A stretch of DNA of 64,000 nt from Oscheius dolichura (taxonomy: Eukaryota; Nematoda; Chromadorea; Rhabditida; Rhabditidae), in assembly GCA_932521035.1 (NCBI GenBank), contig OW051495.1, forward strand, positions 3,782,001 to 3,846,000, written 5' to 3'. Below, piece after piece: positions 32,137 to 43,700 of the stretch; position 1 is the first letter of the stretch, and each line of letters starts with the position of its first letter. Position numbers and translations under genes: made by a program. Under the pieces are notes generated by a model. It did no database searches, was not told the origin of the DNA, and was given only the letters and a program-made list of their open reading frames with translations.

Positions 32137-33983
32137 ATGGTAGATATCATGACTACCACATCAGAAGATTATAAAAAGGACGATTTCGAAGATGGAGAGT
32201 TACCAGAAGACGGAGAGATCCAGGATGATGAAGATAATGTTGCGCCAGGTTAGGATGCTAGGCTAAGAACTAATATATATACCTCATTGATTTTGTGGCT
32301 TTTTTTGGAAGCGAATGAGGCCATTCAGAGCTACTATATAATGAAATTTGCTTGCAGGAGTTTCAACCCCGCCTACAACAAGTAGTACTCCTCCAGTGAC
32401 CGCCACCACTTCGCCTCCTTCAAAAAAATTCGCTCCTAAAGGATATGGAGATGATACAGTGAGCAGCATACTTTATAGTTACTAATCGCTAATATAGGAA
32501 GTGCCAAATCGTAATATCTGGGGATCCTCTGAAGGAAACAATGATTACAATTATGGCGGTGGAGAAGATAGAGATTACCGATTCGCCGACCACGAAGATT
32601 TCGGCGATTCAGACTACAGACAAGGACCACCGAATAGAAGGTATCACTTTACAAGGATCATCTTTATTATTTGAACACTTCAGAGGTAAGCGGTCTCCAC
32701 CAATAGACGATTATGATGGACCAAGAGGGCCTAGAGGTCGCCCATGGAGAGGAGGTTTCAAAAAACCTAAATGGGCCACAGAGCATCAAATTTGCAAGTT
32801 TTTCCGAGAAGGATATTGCCGAGATGGTGATCAATGCACATATTCACATCAAGCTGAGGATTCTCTGCGTAAACCCGAATTATGTCGTTTCTATGCCAAT
32901 GGATATTGTAAGAAAGGCCTTACTTGCCTAGCGCTTCATGGAGAGTTTCCCTGTATTCAGTTTCATAAAGGAGAGTGCTCTGCTGAACACTGCCGTTATA
33001 GCCATTTGGTAAGTTCGTTGCTTTTTATTCTGAATATTTGTTCGCTAACTTCTATTTTTCAGCCACTAACGGAGTACACTCAACCTCTATATGACCAGAA
33101 AGTTAAAGAAGAAGAGATGGGAATTACCCACCGTGGTCCACCATTTCCGTCTAGCGCACATCCAGCCGCTCGTCGTCGTGTACTGTTACCCAATGGGCCC
33201 GATACTTCGCTCGCTGGGACTACGCAGCAGTTAAACTCGCAGCCTCCTGCTATCCATACACCATTGCCACAGCCGTCAAATGGCCAGTTACCACCTCCTA
33301 CGGTCGTCGTTCCAACAATTGCACCGAGTGCGCAACACCATCCTTCTTATTCCCATGTTAGTTTTATAGTTTTATTGTAATTATTTCTGCTTGCAGATGC
33401 CTCCTCGAGGGAGTTTCTTCCCCGTACCATCAGTCTCACATCAGCAATCTCCTCAACGAATAGAGGAAGTGTCTCAGCCCGCTTCTCTTTCTGCTCCAAC
33501 GCCAGCTTTTGACATTTCTTCAATGTTGGCAAGAATTGCGGGTGAAAGTACCGTAGACGACAGTCCAGCAAGCCCTCCGATGTTTGGAGAAACTTCAACA
33601 GAGCCGATTAGAGCTATTCCTGAAGTTCAGGAAATTCCGTGGAGGTTGATTCCAATTGAGATTCCCCGTCCGTATACGGGAGTGGACACAAATTTGGCTC
33701 CAAATGATCCGCGAATGAGCAGAATAATTGCCTCCCAGTTTGATGCTGTCTCAAGCCTTTTTGCAACTGAGGACCCCCGTATGCGGGATCCAAGACGACG
33801 ACCCGAGGATAAGTAAGTTTCTTTTTTGATAAACTATCGATGTCGCAACAAAATGTTGTGTAACCCGACAGCATTGTTGCTTGTTTTGTAATAACTCGTG
33901 GGAAAGTAATAGTATATATGTTTTTCAGGCGATCCAGCGATGACAGACCTCGAATTTCTTCATGGATGCCACAAATAGCCTAA
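32137..33983 (+). CDS. CCCH zinc-finger protein, ZC3H4/6/8 type
   Basis: Seven exons give about 490 residues. An acidic N-terminus (DGELPEDGEIQ-like) is followed by a Gly/Arg/Asp-rich region, then three tandem CCCH fingers: ICKFFREGYCRDGDQCTYSH, LCRFYANGYCKKGLTCLALH and PCIQFHKGECSAEHCRYSH. Next comes TEYTQPLYDQKVKEEE, a Pro-rich part, and repeated DPR motifs (NDPRM, EDPRMRDPRRR) as in ZC3H4/ZC3H6/Suppressor of sable. These proteins bind nascent RNA and restrain unproductive transcription. Nuclear. The last exon ends RISSWMPQIA with TAA at 33981-33983. The start at 32137 follows ACTTGCAG by three nt. Confidence 0.85.
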
Positions 33984-35839
33984 TAGCAATACAATTTTGC
34001 TAAGTCTCATAAGTCTCAATGGGTCGATTTCGGTGCCGATTTAGTGGACCTTTCCTACCTAGCCTTTGTTGTGTATTATTGATCCGATTTCGGGTATTTT
34101 GCAGTCTAATGTGGTCAAAAAAATACTTCGTAGTTTGTGATCAAAATAAGTATATCTTTTTTATTTGCTTGTTTATGTATAGGATATGCTTTCATTTAAT
34201 AAGAGGTTCGTTATATCGAGGGAAATGATTTTTTATTCGAGGGAATACGAGATCGAGGGATGAAGAAAACAGACTTTTCTGACAGGCAGATGTAAACTCT
34301 GCGAATGGCCGGCTACAAAAATCTACAATGATGTAGTTTTCAGATTCGGTTCTATAGGATTTTACTAGAACGGAGCAAGTATGCTGAGCTGGATAAACTG
34401 AGAACACTCATGATTCTAGGACGGGCATATTTATGGTGTTCTATGTTGTGGGAAAACAAATGTCATTTTTTTTGCGTTGTTTGTAATGTACAGCGATACT
34501 TTGCGAACTTTGAGAAGTTTTCGTCTTGTCCAGCCGGTTGTAGTATAATTGACGGGCAAGGAGTGACAGAGTGCGCCGGTTGAAAGACTCAAAAAGCGGC
34601 TTATGGGAACCGTCCTCGATGGTCGAAACCTTGCGCCGCCGCCAGGAATTCGTATTTCCCTCGCCGTCTCTCGTATGAGATGAAATCATTCAACCCGCTT
34701 ATATATACATGCAGTACTCGATACTTGTAGAATGTTGCTGAGTCAACAGTTTTGTTCTGAAATAATCGTCTTATTGATAGGTTTCCGAAAGGGTAACAAT
34801 AGAGGTCGCCTCTGGGAAAACATAGGATAATACCTCGTGTATGCTGAAAACCCCTCCGCGCGACTGACCGCAGTCTTTTCTTCTCCTCAAATGCTACAAA
34901 ATTGTTTTGGAAATAGTTTTTACTCCACATACCTTGTTGATATATTGAACTGCTTATATTTCTCAAGTAAAACAATTATTTATTTATATAACAAAAACAA
35001 TAAAACCGGGGATTAAAACTTATGATTCACTAATTTCAAAACGCTAGTTATAGCTAGTCACCATGTGAATCATGGTGTTGCTGATATGACTCATCTGGCG
35101 AAAGTGACCACCTAAAGAGGGTGGAAATTTCCGCCCTCTGGGTGGTGGCGCCCCCTCCCCTTTTATTGATCACATTTCAAACTGTTTGACTACGTTCTTA
35201 CTCAGCCTTCTTTAGCATGGCACTTTCTTGCCGTTATTCTGTCTGACAGAGATTGCCAACAGTCCTTCATGAATCAGCTTATTTCCTTTCAATCGTCCTT
35301 GTCTGTTATTATGACTCATTATCCTTTCGATCGCATTCCTCGCGACAAATAATAAGAATTTGGCTTCGGTTATTATTTTAAAGCAACCATTTTTGTATTC
35401 TTTTGTATTACATCAAAAACGCGGCTTCCATTTACAGGGTGAGCTTATACATAATTTCTGAATACGTTCGATGACTATACGTTTACGCTTTTTATATTTT
35501 TCTTCTGTGCTTTTCACACAGACATCAATTGGAAGGCACACATTTTCTTTTACTGTTAGCGTTTCTGTTTGGGCTTTTCACCCGAGGTCTAATTCCGCAG
35601 CCCATTAAGACTGATAAGATGCTTGCCTGGCTTGCATCCTATTCTCTCATACCATTTGCCACGTTGTACGGCAACGCAAACAAAGATTATGGCAAGCTAT
35701 GTAATCGCATTCTTATTGTCCCAACTCTAAATGGTCTGAATGGGCTACAAATAAACATTGATGTTGCCAACTTACTTTTTCAAGTGATTGCATCCATTAA
35801 AAAAATTATGTTCTATATGTTGTTTTTTCAGTCTGAAGA
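33984..35839. other. intergenic, upstream of plastin
   Basis: It contains a near-palindrome at 35108-35145. Minus-strand frames at 34441-34975 and a plus-strand frame starting at a non-ATG codon at 35529 lack family or splice support. A leader intron of plastin could lie here, since GTTTTTTCAG ends seven nt before its ATG. Confidence 0.35.
35108..35145. repeat. 38-bp near-palindrome
   Basis: CCACCTAAAGAGGGTGGAAA is followed directly by the complement of CCACCCAGAGGGCGGAAA. It could form a hairpin or be a paired protein-binding site. No terminator role is evident. Confidence 0.6.
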
Positions 35840-38304
35840 TGTTGTCCCGGGAGCAGCTTACAGATCTATCAGAAAATTTCCGCACTGTAAGTTTGGTTTC
35901 TTGTTTTTTTCATGAGATGTTTTAAAGCTCTATTAGGTTTTTTATACGTACATTTTTTAGGTAAGTGAAGATGGAACTGGATTCCTTCCAAGAAGTGACG
36001 TCCAACCAGCTTTAAAAGTACTGGGTATAGACGTGCCTGGCTACCAGGTTAAAGAACTTCTAGATATCTTTTATAAAGGATTTAGATGAGAGAAATGTTA
36101 AAAAGATTCGGCGAAGAAGGTCAAATCCATGTCTACAAATTTGCAGAACTCTTCAAAGAGTTAGAAGTTATAAAAAATAAAGATATGCACGGATGGAACG
36201 CAAAAAAGAAGTAGAATTTCGTTTAGTAAATAGCTGATTTCATCTTTTAGAACTTTAGACGGTGCATATCAAGTGCACAGCGAAAAGCAAGAGAACACAG
36301 TTCACACAATTAAAGAGGAGGTGGGCAAAATTTTACATTTTATATAGTTTTTTTCAGGAAGAAATAGCTTTCGCTAATTATATTAATAATAATTTGTCTA
36401 TGGATGGTGATTTGAAACGGCTTATACCTGTTACTCCTCACGGTGGCGAACTTTACACAAAAGTGCAGGATGGTTTAATTCTATGGTAAAATATTTCAAA
36501 CTGCGCTATGCCAACATTATCTCTAGTAAACTAATCAATCTTGCTGTTCCCGGAACTATTGATGAAAGGGCCATCAACAAGAAAAGTCTCAACACTTATA
36601 CAAAATTGGAAAATTTGACCTTGGCGTTGATGTCCGCACAGGTAATTGTTGTAGCTTGAATAATAAAAACGCTGTATTTTAGGCAATTGGATGCAATATT
36701 GTCAATATTGACAATGTAGATCTTAGCAAAGGAACCCCACATCTTGTTCTGGGCTTAGTTTGGCAAATCATTCGGGTAATCTTTATTCTAAGCGTGGTTC
36801 GAAAATTCAATTACTTCAGATTGGACTATTTAACCAAATCGATCTTACACATTGCCCAGGTCTTTTCCGCTTGCTTCGGGACGGTGAAACATTGGAAGAC
36901 CTTCGCAAGCTATCACCTGAAGAAATTTTAATGCGTTGGGTCAATTACCATTTGGAACATGTAAGAATATATTGATCGGTTACCATCTGGTATATTCAGG
37001 CAGGGATCTCTCGTCGTATTCATAATTTTACCACCGACATTGTCGATTCTGAGATTTACAGCCATCTTCTTCATCAGATTGGTCCTGCCAACGCAGGAGT
37101 AACACTTCATCCATTAAACCTCTCTGTTAGTTAGCACTAATGTAAATAATTCAAGTATTTTACAGGGCAATGTTACTCGTGCAGAAGCGATGTTGACCGA
37201 AGCAGAAAAGTTGCACTGTAGAGAATTTGTCACCGCAAACGATGTTGCCAATGGCAACTATAAGCTGAATTTGGGTTTCGTTGCCAATCTTTTCAATCGC
37301 CACCCTAATTTACCTGATCCGGGAGCTGATGAAATCGGTAAAAACATTTTATTTTTGTATCAATTAAAATGCATTGCTTTGAACCATTTGTTCGTAAGGT
37401 CTAATCACCTTTTATGATTGGTCTTTAGTCGACCTCGGACCTCAAGAGACGCGGGAAGAGAGGACGTACCGTAACTGGATGAATTCAATGGGTGTCAATC
37501 CATTTGTGAATTGGATCTATGAAGATCTTAAAAACGGCGTTGTGATTTTCCAACTCTACGATATTATCCGTCCAGGAATGGTTCAATGGAAAAGAGTCGC
37601 TCAAGTGTTTCACAAATTACGTGGAATGATGGACCAAATACAGGTGTAGCTTAGTTTGCGTTTGTTAAAAGTTAATTGTAGAACTGCAACTATGCTGTTG
37701 AACTTGGAAAACAACTGCGCTTCTCTTTGGTCGGAATTCAAGGAAAGGATATTTTCGATGGAATAAAAAATTTAACTCTAGGTATGCTTACAAATTATCC
37801 GATAAAAAGTTATTTAGCCCTTGTATGGCAATTAATGAGAGCATATACACTAACCATATTAGCACAATGCACTCAGAGCGGTGACTCTTTACCGGCAGAT
37901 AAAGATATTGTTGCCTGGGTAAATCAAAAACTATCGGCTGGAGGGAAGACTACAAGCATTCGTTCATTCCAAGATACGACAATAAGTAATGGAAAAGTTG
38001 TGCTCGACCTTATCGATGCTATCAAGCCTAAAGTTATTGATTATACTCTCGTAAAAAGTGGTGCCAATGAAGAAGAACGAATGGCAAATGCGAAGTATGC
38101 CATAACATGTGGACGTAAAATTGGAGCAAAAATTTACGCTTTACCTGAGGATATCGTCGAGGTTTGCATAAATGTACGAGTTTATCTCCATTTGTTTTTC
38201 AGGTAAAAGCCAAAATGGTCTTGACAGTGTTCGCATGTTTAATGGCCCGTGACTATTTACCAGATATGAAAGAAGCAGCGGAACCCATTATGCCAATGAT
38301 GTAG
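35840..38304 (+). CDS. plastin/fimbrin actin-bundling protein
   Basis: About ten exons give about 640 residues. An EF-hand-like N-terminus ([20 protein letters not shown]) is short, then two actin-binding domains of two CH repeats each follow: [105 protein letters not shown] and [20 protein letters not shown]. It ends AAEPIMPMM (TAG 38302-38304). It cross-links actin filaments. Both EF loops are degenerate ([12 protein letters not shown] lacks the usual Asp pattern; the second is shortened), so calcium control is doubtful. Start at 35840, just after TTTTTTCAG. Confidence 0.93.
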
Positions 38305-38529
38305 ATTGTAAGAAGACGTTTGTGCTCCCGGTTTATTTTTTAGTATTAGCTTTAATTGTATGATTTTTAATCATTGAAACCTCACCTATGCCAGTTATTT
38401 AATCACTTAAGCTTTTCCTTATTCTGCAAAATTCAAAGAGCCCAATCAACTACATATCAAGGTTCTTTGTCACCGCCTTATTTAAGTATGGTTGTCTGTA
38501 CTTGTTTTCATCCGCTGTAGCCGGTTTAT

Positions 38530-38551
38530 TATATATATATATATATATAAT
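38530..38551. repeat. (AT)n microsatellite
   Basis: About eleven AT units, 225 bp past the plastin stop, near the end of the AT-rich block. Confidence 0.9.
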
Positions 38552-38692
38552 AAATATTTGTTATTATACGAAGATTTGTGACAGGGCTAAAAAGCGTAAG
38601 CAACAAAGGATATTGAGAATTCTGGTATTTGGTTGCTGGGGATACAATCTCCCTATTAGAGAGAAGTCATAGGTAAACCGAAATGTAATGAA

Positions 38693-40531
38693 CTATGTAT
38701 TCTTTGCAATGAGATTTCTATAAAAAGCAGCCGACTTTTTTGCTGTCCTTTTCTTGTCGTTTCCGGTGCGCTCGACCCTGGAAAGTGAAAAAAAAGATGA
38801 GCGTGGATCTCTGTAGTGTGTACCTGTACATGCCAAATTTCACTCCGAAGCCATCATCCCATTCAAAGTTGTCTGCGAGACACCAAACTATTGTTTTTAC
38901 TACTTTACAAAGAGAGAGAGTAACAAACCTGTGTAGCCGACAATATTGCATTTCTCGGCTATGGCTGAAAATGGATTTGTACTTATAAAATTAGCTGAAT
39001 GTATCGAAAAGCAGCAGAAAGTGAAAGGGCACCTTTCTCGGTGACTTGGACATGGTCCGTGATGAATTTGACCCGATTGTGGTCATCTAGCGGGTCCCCG
39101 GGAAGATCTGCACAACCTGTAAGGCCCCTGGTTGGCTATTAATTGAGATCGGGTACCGTTTTCGGTGACCATTACGGGAAGGTTGCCGTATTTGTCTCGC
39201 ACTATCCGGAACATGTCCAGCAGTCCTTGGGGATAGTTGCGACACCAGTGATCCCCGCTTATCCTAAAAGGGACTGCTCTCTTTCGGAGGCGGCCGAACC
39301 TCTCCCAGCTGTCCTCCATCAGTTTATACTGGCCAAGTCTCTCAAGGAGTGTCCCGCCCGTCCCCTTTCCAACGAGTCTCGGGAGGTAGTAGTTGATACC
39401 CACGAAGTCGGTACTCCCTGGAAGACGAGGGTCGACTGCTCGGCGCTGTCCCTACCCTTCAACATCTTCTGTTCTTCCTCTGTGAATGCCGGCAGTTTTG
39501 GGAGGCCATCCTCCCCATTCAGACGGGACTTCATCGACAGTGGATAGTCTCCAAATATGACCGGATCCAGCTGTAAACAGTCCTCTCTTCCCAGTCGCGT
39601 CTCGAACTGACCGTCCATCCCAGGTTGAAGTCGATCGCCCTCTCGGCCGCCTCGCGGTCTCCCTCGGTCAGGGGAACACACCAGCCAGCTCCGCCGGTCA
39701 CTATCCCCACTTGTCCTGATCAATTCGTTCCATTTCAAGTCTAACCCCGGCCCACCTTTAAACTTCTCTTTGTAATTCCTCTCATAGTTCCTATAAACCT
39801 GGCCGTGAGCCAGGAGCATGTTATGGGCGGCGACCAACGGAGCGGCGTCTCCCTCTTCCGGGGGTGGTCTCGTCGGACAGTGGAATGGCTCGCCCTGGCT
39901 GTTTATTTAACTTGACTGGACCCGCCAACCTCCAATTTACAAATGGCCGAGAGGACATGGAAGCCGATCTCATTGAAGGTTATCCAGATGGGCACCAGGT
40001 GGCCGTAGTGGCGAAAACAGAGGTCGGAGAAGGCGGCAAACCACTGCGGGGAGAGGGGATTGCGCCATCCGCCCTGGTCGAAAAGACAGAGGGGCCAGTC
40101 GAAGTGGAAGAGGGTCACGACGGGGGTCAGGCCCTGGCGGATCACCTCCTCCAACAGTCGCTTGTAGTACTGGATGCCCTCCTCATTGATCTCCTCCAGT
40201 GTCCCCTTCGGCAGTAGCCGAGACCACGAGATGGAGAAGCGGTAGTGGGACACCTGGGCCAGTTCACCTCTCTGTCCTCTCACTGCCTACCCCGAGATCC
40301 TTGACCAGCTGGATGTCCTCCTTCCACTTCTCGTATCCTCCAATGTCCTCCTCCGGGTCCGAGCCGCCCTTTATCCGACCCGTCTCTCGTCTTATGGCGT
40401 CCCAGGTGCTCAAGCCCCTCCCTAGTCCGGAATGAGTCGTCCTCGTATGACCTACCTCCTTTCGTTCCGCCTCCTTCGATTTGATAGTGGGACGTCGCAA
40501 CGGCCCACATAAAATCCTTGGGAAAAGCCAT
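38693..40531 (-). CDS. family 1 glycoside hydrolase (beta-glucosidase/klotho-like)
   Basis: About nine exons give about 490 residues with no signal peptide, hence probably cytosolic. Family blocks in order: FPKDFMWAVATSHYQIEGGG, HYRFSISWSRLLPKG, VVTLFHFDWPLCLFDQGGW, acid/base Glu in ITFNE, LDPVIFGDYPLSMKSRL, NYYLPRLVGKG, nucleophile Glu in MVTENG, VGYTVWCLADNFEWDDGFG. Both catalytic glutamates are present, so it should be a retaining glycosidase. It ends KKSAAFYRNLIAKNT. The 5' part is GC-rich and the last three exons lie in AT-rich DNA, so the composition boundary falls inside this gene. The segment just after ITFNE is poorly conserved. It is the last gene before the peroxidase on the same strand. 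Confidence 0.88.
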
Positions 40532-40744
40532 GACGGGGAGAAAAGAACAAATAGGCAGCGATAGCGTCGATATTGACCTTTAGACGGGGCGCGATAACGG
40601 GCAGAAAACGGAGATATAAATGTTTATGAGGGGAATAATTATGTCTGAGGATATGTCCGTACTCGTACCAGAAGCATGTCGCTATGCCAAAATCACCTGT
40701 GCACACTGGATCATACACACCGGGTCCTGCAACGAAAGTCTGTT

Positions 40745-43700
40745 CTAGTCATACGGTAGCTCGGTTACCTTCACCAGATCCCTTAGAGAGTAGTCTTTGA
40801 GGAGGCTGTCGCACCTCTCCACCGTGACCGAGTGACACTCGGCTCCTTCCGCCGTACAGGTGCAGGAGACGCACGGCGTGATGCGCTTAGTCTTCCCGAG
40901 GTTTATCACCCGATGGTCAACAACGCAAAACTCTGGACAACTGTTGGTCGACCGGGGGACGGGACTCACTTCTGTCTAACCACTGATAGAGGTCCGTGTC
41001 CGGCAGCTCGGAGCAGCTCATCGGGGCATTCCTGACAAGGAAGGTGTTTCTGAGGGGAGGAGGCCACTTACACCAAGTCGTCCGGCAGAAGGAAGACTTT
41101 CGGCTGTATCCTCCTCGCGTACTGGCTGTTCATACAGATCATCTGGGCCAGCGTCGTCTTCCGGATCTCTGCCAGTTGATCTGAACGAGTCTTCTCTATA
41201 GACAGCTGTCCTACCCGGGGTGAACCGAACCATGGGGTTGGCCGTCTCGTAGTAGAATCGGTCGCACCTCTTCAGTCGCTTCATCTGCTCTGCAATTATG
41301 TAGGCCAGCGTAGGCCCAACCAGTGCCCCTGAACAGGTCTTCCAATAAACTCCGCTCCCAACCTTTCATCGGCCTTTCACTCATAATCCCGGGGAAGATG
41401 TCGATGTCGTCCACGTGGGAATAGACAGTTCGAAGGGCCGCCACCGAGCTCGGGTCCATCGTGTCTCTGAGATCTTCAAAACTCCTTGCCTTCCGAAGAC
41501 CAGCCAAGACCCTGAGTAGTGGAGAATTAGTTAAACTATGGGGAGGCTACCGGTATTGATTGTACCCGGGAACCCCGTGGTCCCGGGCCCTTTGAATGTT
41601 GACGGCAGGGAGATCCAGCCCGGTGAGGGGGCCACCCGGCTTGGCGAAGAGATGGTTCCGAACAGAGTCAGTGATGTGTCTGTCGAAGGCCATGCTCTCT
41701 GCTCCCAGCAGACCCATGAGGAGGGACTCGAGGTGGCCGACATTCTGGTCATAGAGGGGGGTCGGGTTGGAGAAGTGATCCTTGATGGCCACAGGGTCGC
41801 TCATGTTGTTGTAGAGCTCGTTCATCCGGGGAAAGTGCGACCGAATGAGGGTGTGTCCGAACCGGAAGGCGGCCGTCGACATCTCCTGGCTGATGCTTGG
41901 GTCGCAGCTGTCGTCGTAGTTCTCCTCGTAGCCACTCTTCCTCGGCATCAGCCCGTGCTTGGCCATGGTCTCGCAGCCGAGCACCACGGGCAGCCACTCG
42001 TTGAAGATGACGTGCTGCAGCTTGGCGATGAGTATCCGCCTCGCCTCCTGATACAGCTGCTCGTCCGTCCAGAAATTGTTGATCCGATGCAGCTGGCCCG
42101 CGAGGCGGTTGTGCTCTCGGAGGAGAATCGTGTGCAGGACGGTCAGTCCCGGCTGCTCGTTGCTCCTCTCGTCTCCCGCCACGAAACATTTCTTCTTCTG
42201 GTCAAACAGCGTCGACCGGCAGTCTCTCTCCTGGTTCCCCTGAGGCAGGGCCTCCTTGTTGTACCTGTTCATTGTTGCTTTCTTTAAAATCTTCTTCGCT
42301 TACCCCAAGTCGGTGAAATTGAGTTTCCCCTGGCTGAACAGCCTCAGCCGGTTAGCCTCACACTCCGTGGATCCATAAATGAAGGAGGCGTCAAGGAAAG
42401 ATGTCAGCTGGTTCAACTACATCCCTTTTTCTTCGAGACAGAAGTAGCCCACCTGGTTTCTGTAGCCCAAGGTGAGTTGTCCCAGAAGACTTCGGGCAAA
42501 CGGCATACATCTGGGGGAGCCATCGCTGTGTTTCGAAGGGAAGAAGGGATCGTCGGTGTCGATTTTGATGGGGAAACAGTGGACGGACAGGGTGTCGGAG
42601 GAGTCACATCGAGAACAGTTCAAAATGGTGTTGTTTGGTCCTAAACGGCTCGTCTCATTTCCCTTGTTAGTGACCAACCTCTAGCAATGGGGGAGTGCAT
42701 CATGTCGTGGTCGAGGATCTGTCCGAACTGCATGAGCATGTGGGAGAACTTGACGTGGAACTGGGGAGAGTCGTTGTGGACGACGTTGGAGACCCGCCGG
42801 GCGGAGGGCAGTTCTCCTCCGTTGACTGATCTCGTCCGGGGAGTATCGAAACCTGGATATCCTTCTATCCGGGAACAGTCAAAACTCGTACCGTCATCGT
42901 AATTCGGATCGAGGAGCCGTCTCATCGGACCGAAGGCATTTCCAAACTTGGGGTATTTCAGATTGTTACACCAACCGGAATAACTGCGATATTTGGTGGT
43001 GTGGTCGCAGGGGAGGGGCTGGGGCAGACACTGATCCTTGGGCAGGGGATCTCTTCCTGAATTTCCGTCTATAAATACCACTTGTCCCTTACCTAGGAAG
43101 GGAGTAAAGTTGCCGATGACTGCCTCGACGTCGATCTCGGGCAAGAGCCTCTGGAGATTGACGATGTCCAGCGTAGAGGGAATCTTCTCCTCCTCGTCTA
43201 GCCCCGCTCTGTACTATTTCTTTTAAAATTTAAAATTACATCCTTACCCAGATAGCAGCACCTGCGTGGCTTGCCTTAACACTCCGGCCGTCTGGGCAAT
43301 ATCCAGGGATTCTCTTTTGGGGGCCATGAGGGCGGCATGGGAGAAGACGGCCGACTGCGAGGCCACCGTAGGAGCAGGCACGGTGGCTATCCTCCTCCCC
43401 TCCGACTCCTGCAGCCGATTGTATTGTTCCAGTCCAAGACGGATAGCTTTTTCCACAGTGGCCTAGTAACTCTCCCGTATTATAAAAACCCAGGGAATAC
43501 CTTTGTAATGGGCAGGGTTCGATGCTGTTCCGCATCCTTCCATGTACTGAAATCGGGGCCAGCAATTATGGGGGACGAGCAAGAGACGGGACAGTTTCTA
43601 AAGAGAAGAATAAGAGGACGAGGGGAACGAACCCGTAGTCGTCTGGAAGAGAGAAGACATGCTGCTGGACCGATTCGACCGCGTTCGAATTGTCGCAGAC

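Noticed and set aside
34441-34975. Minus-strand gene between the CCCH gene and plastin
   Set aside because: Two overlapping frames of low information; no splice sites or family motif.
39680-39740. 22-nt intron in the GH1 gene
   Set aside because: A 40-nt intron just upstream gives a better family match (VGIVTGGAGWCVPLTEG) and makes the tiny intron unnecessary.
41538-42287. 249-codon plus-strand open frame
   Set aside because: It lies antisense to peroxidase domain 2, whose minus frame has clear family motifs.
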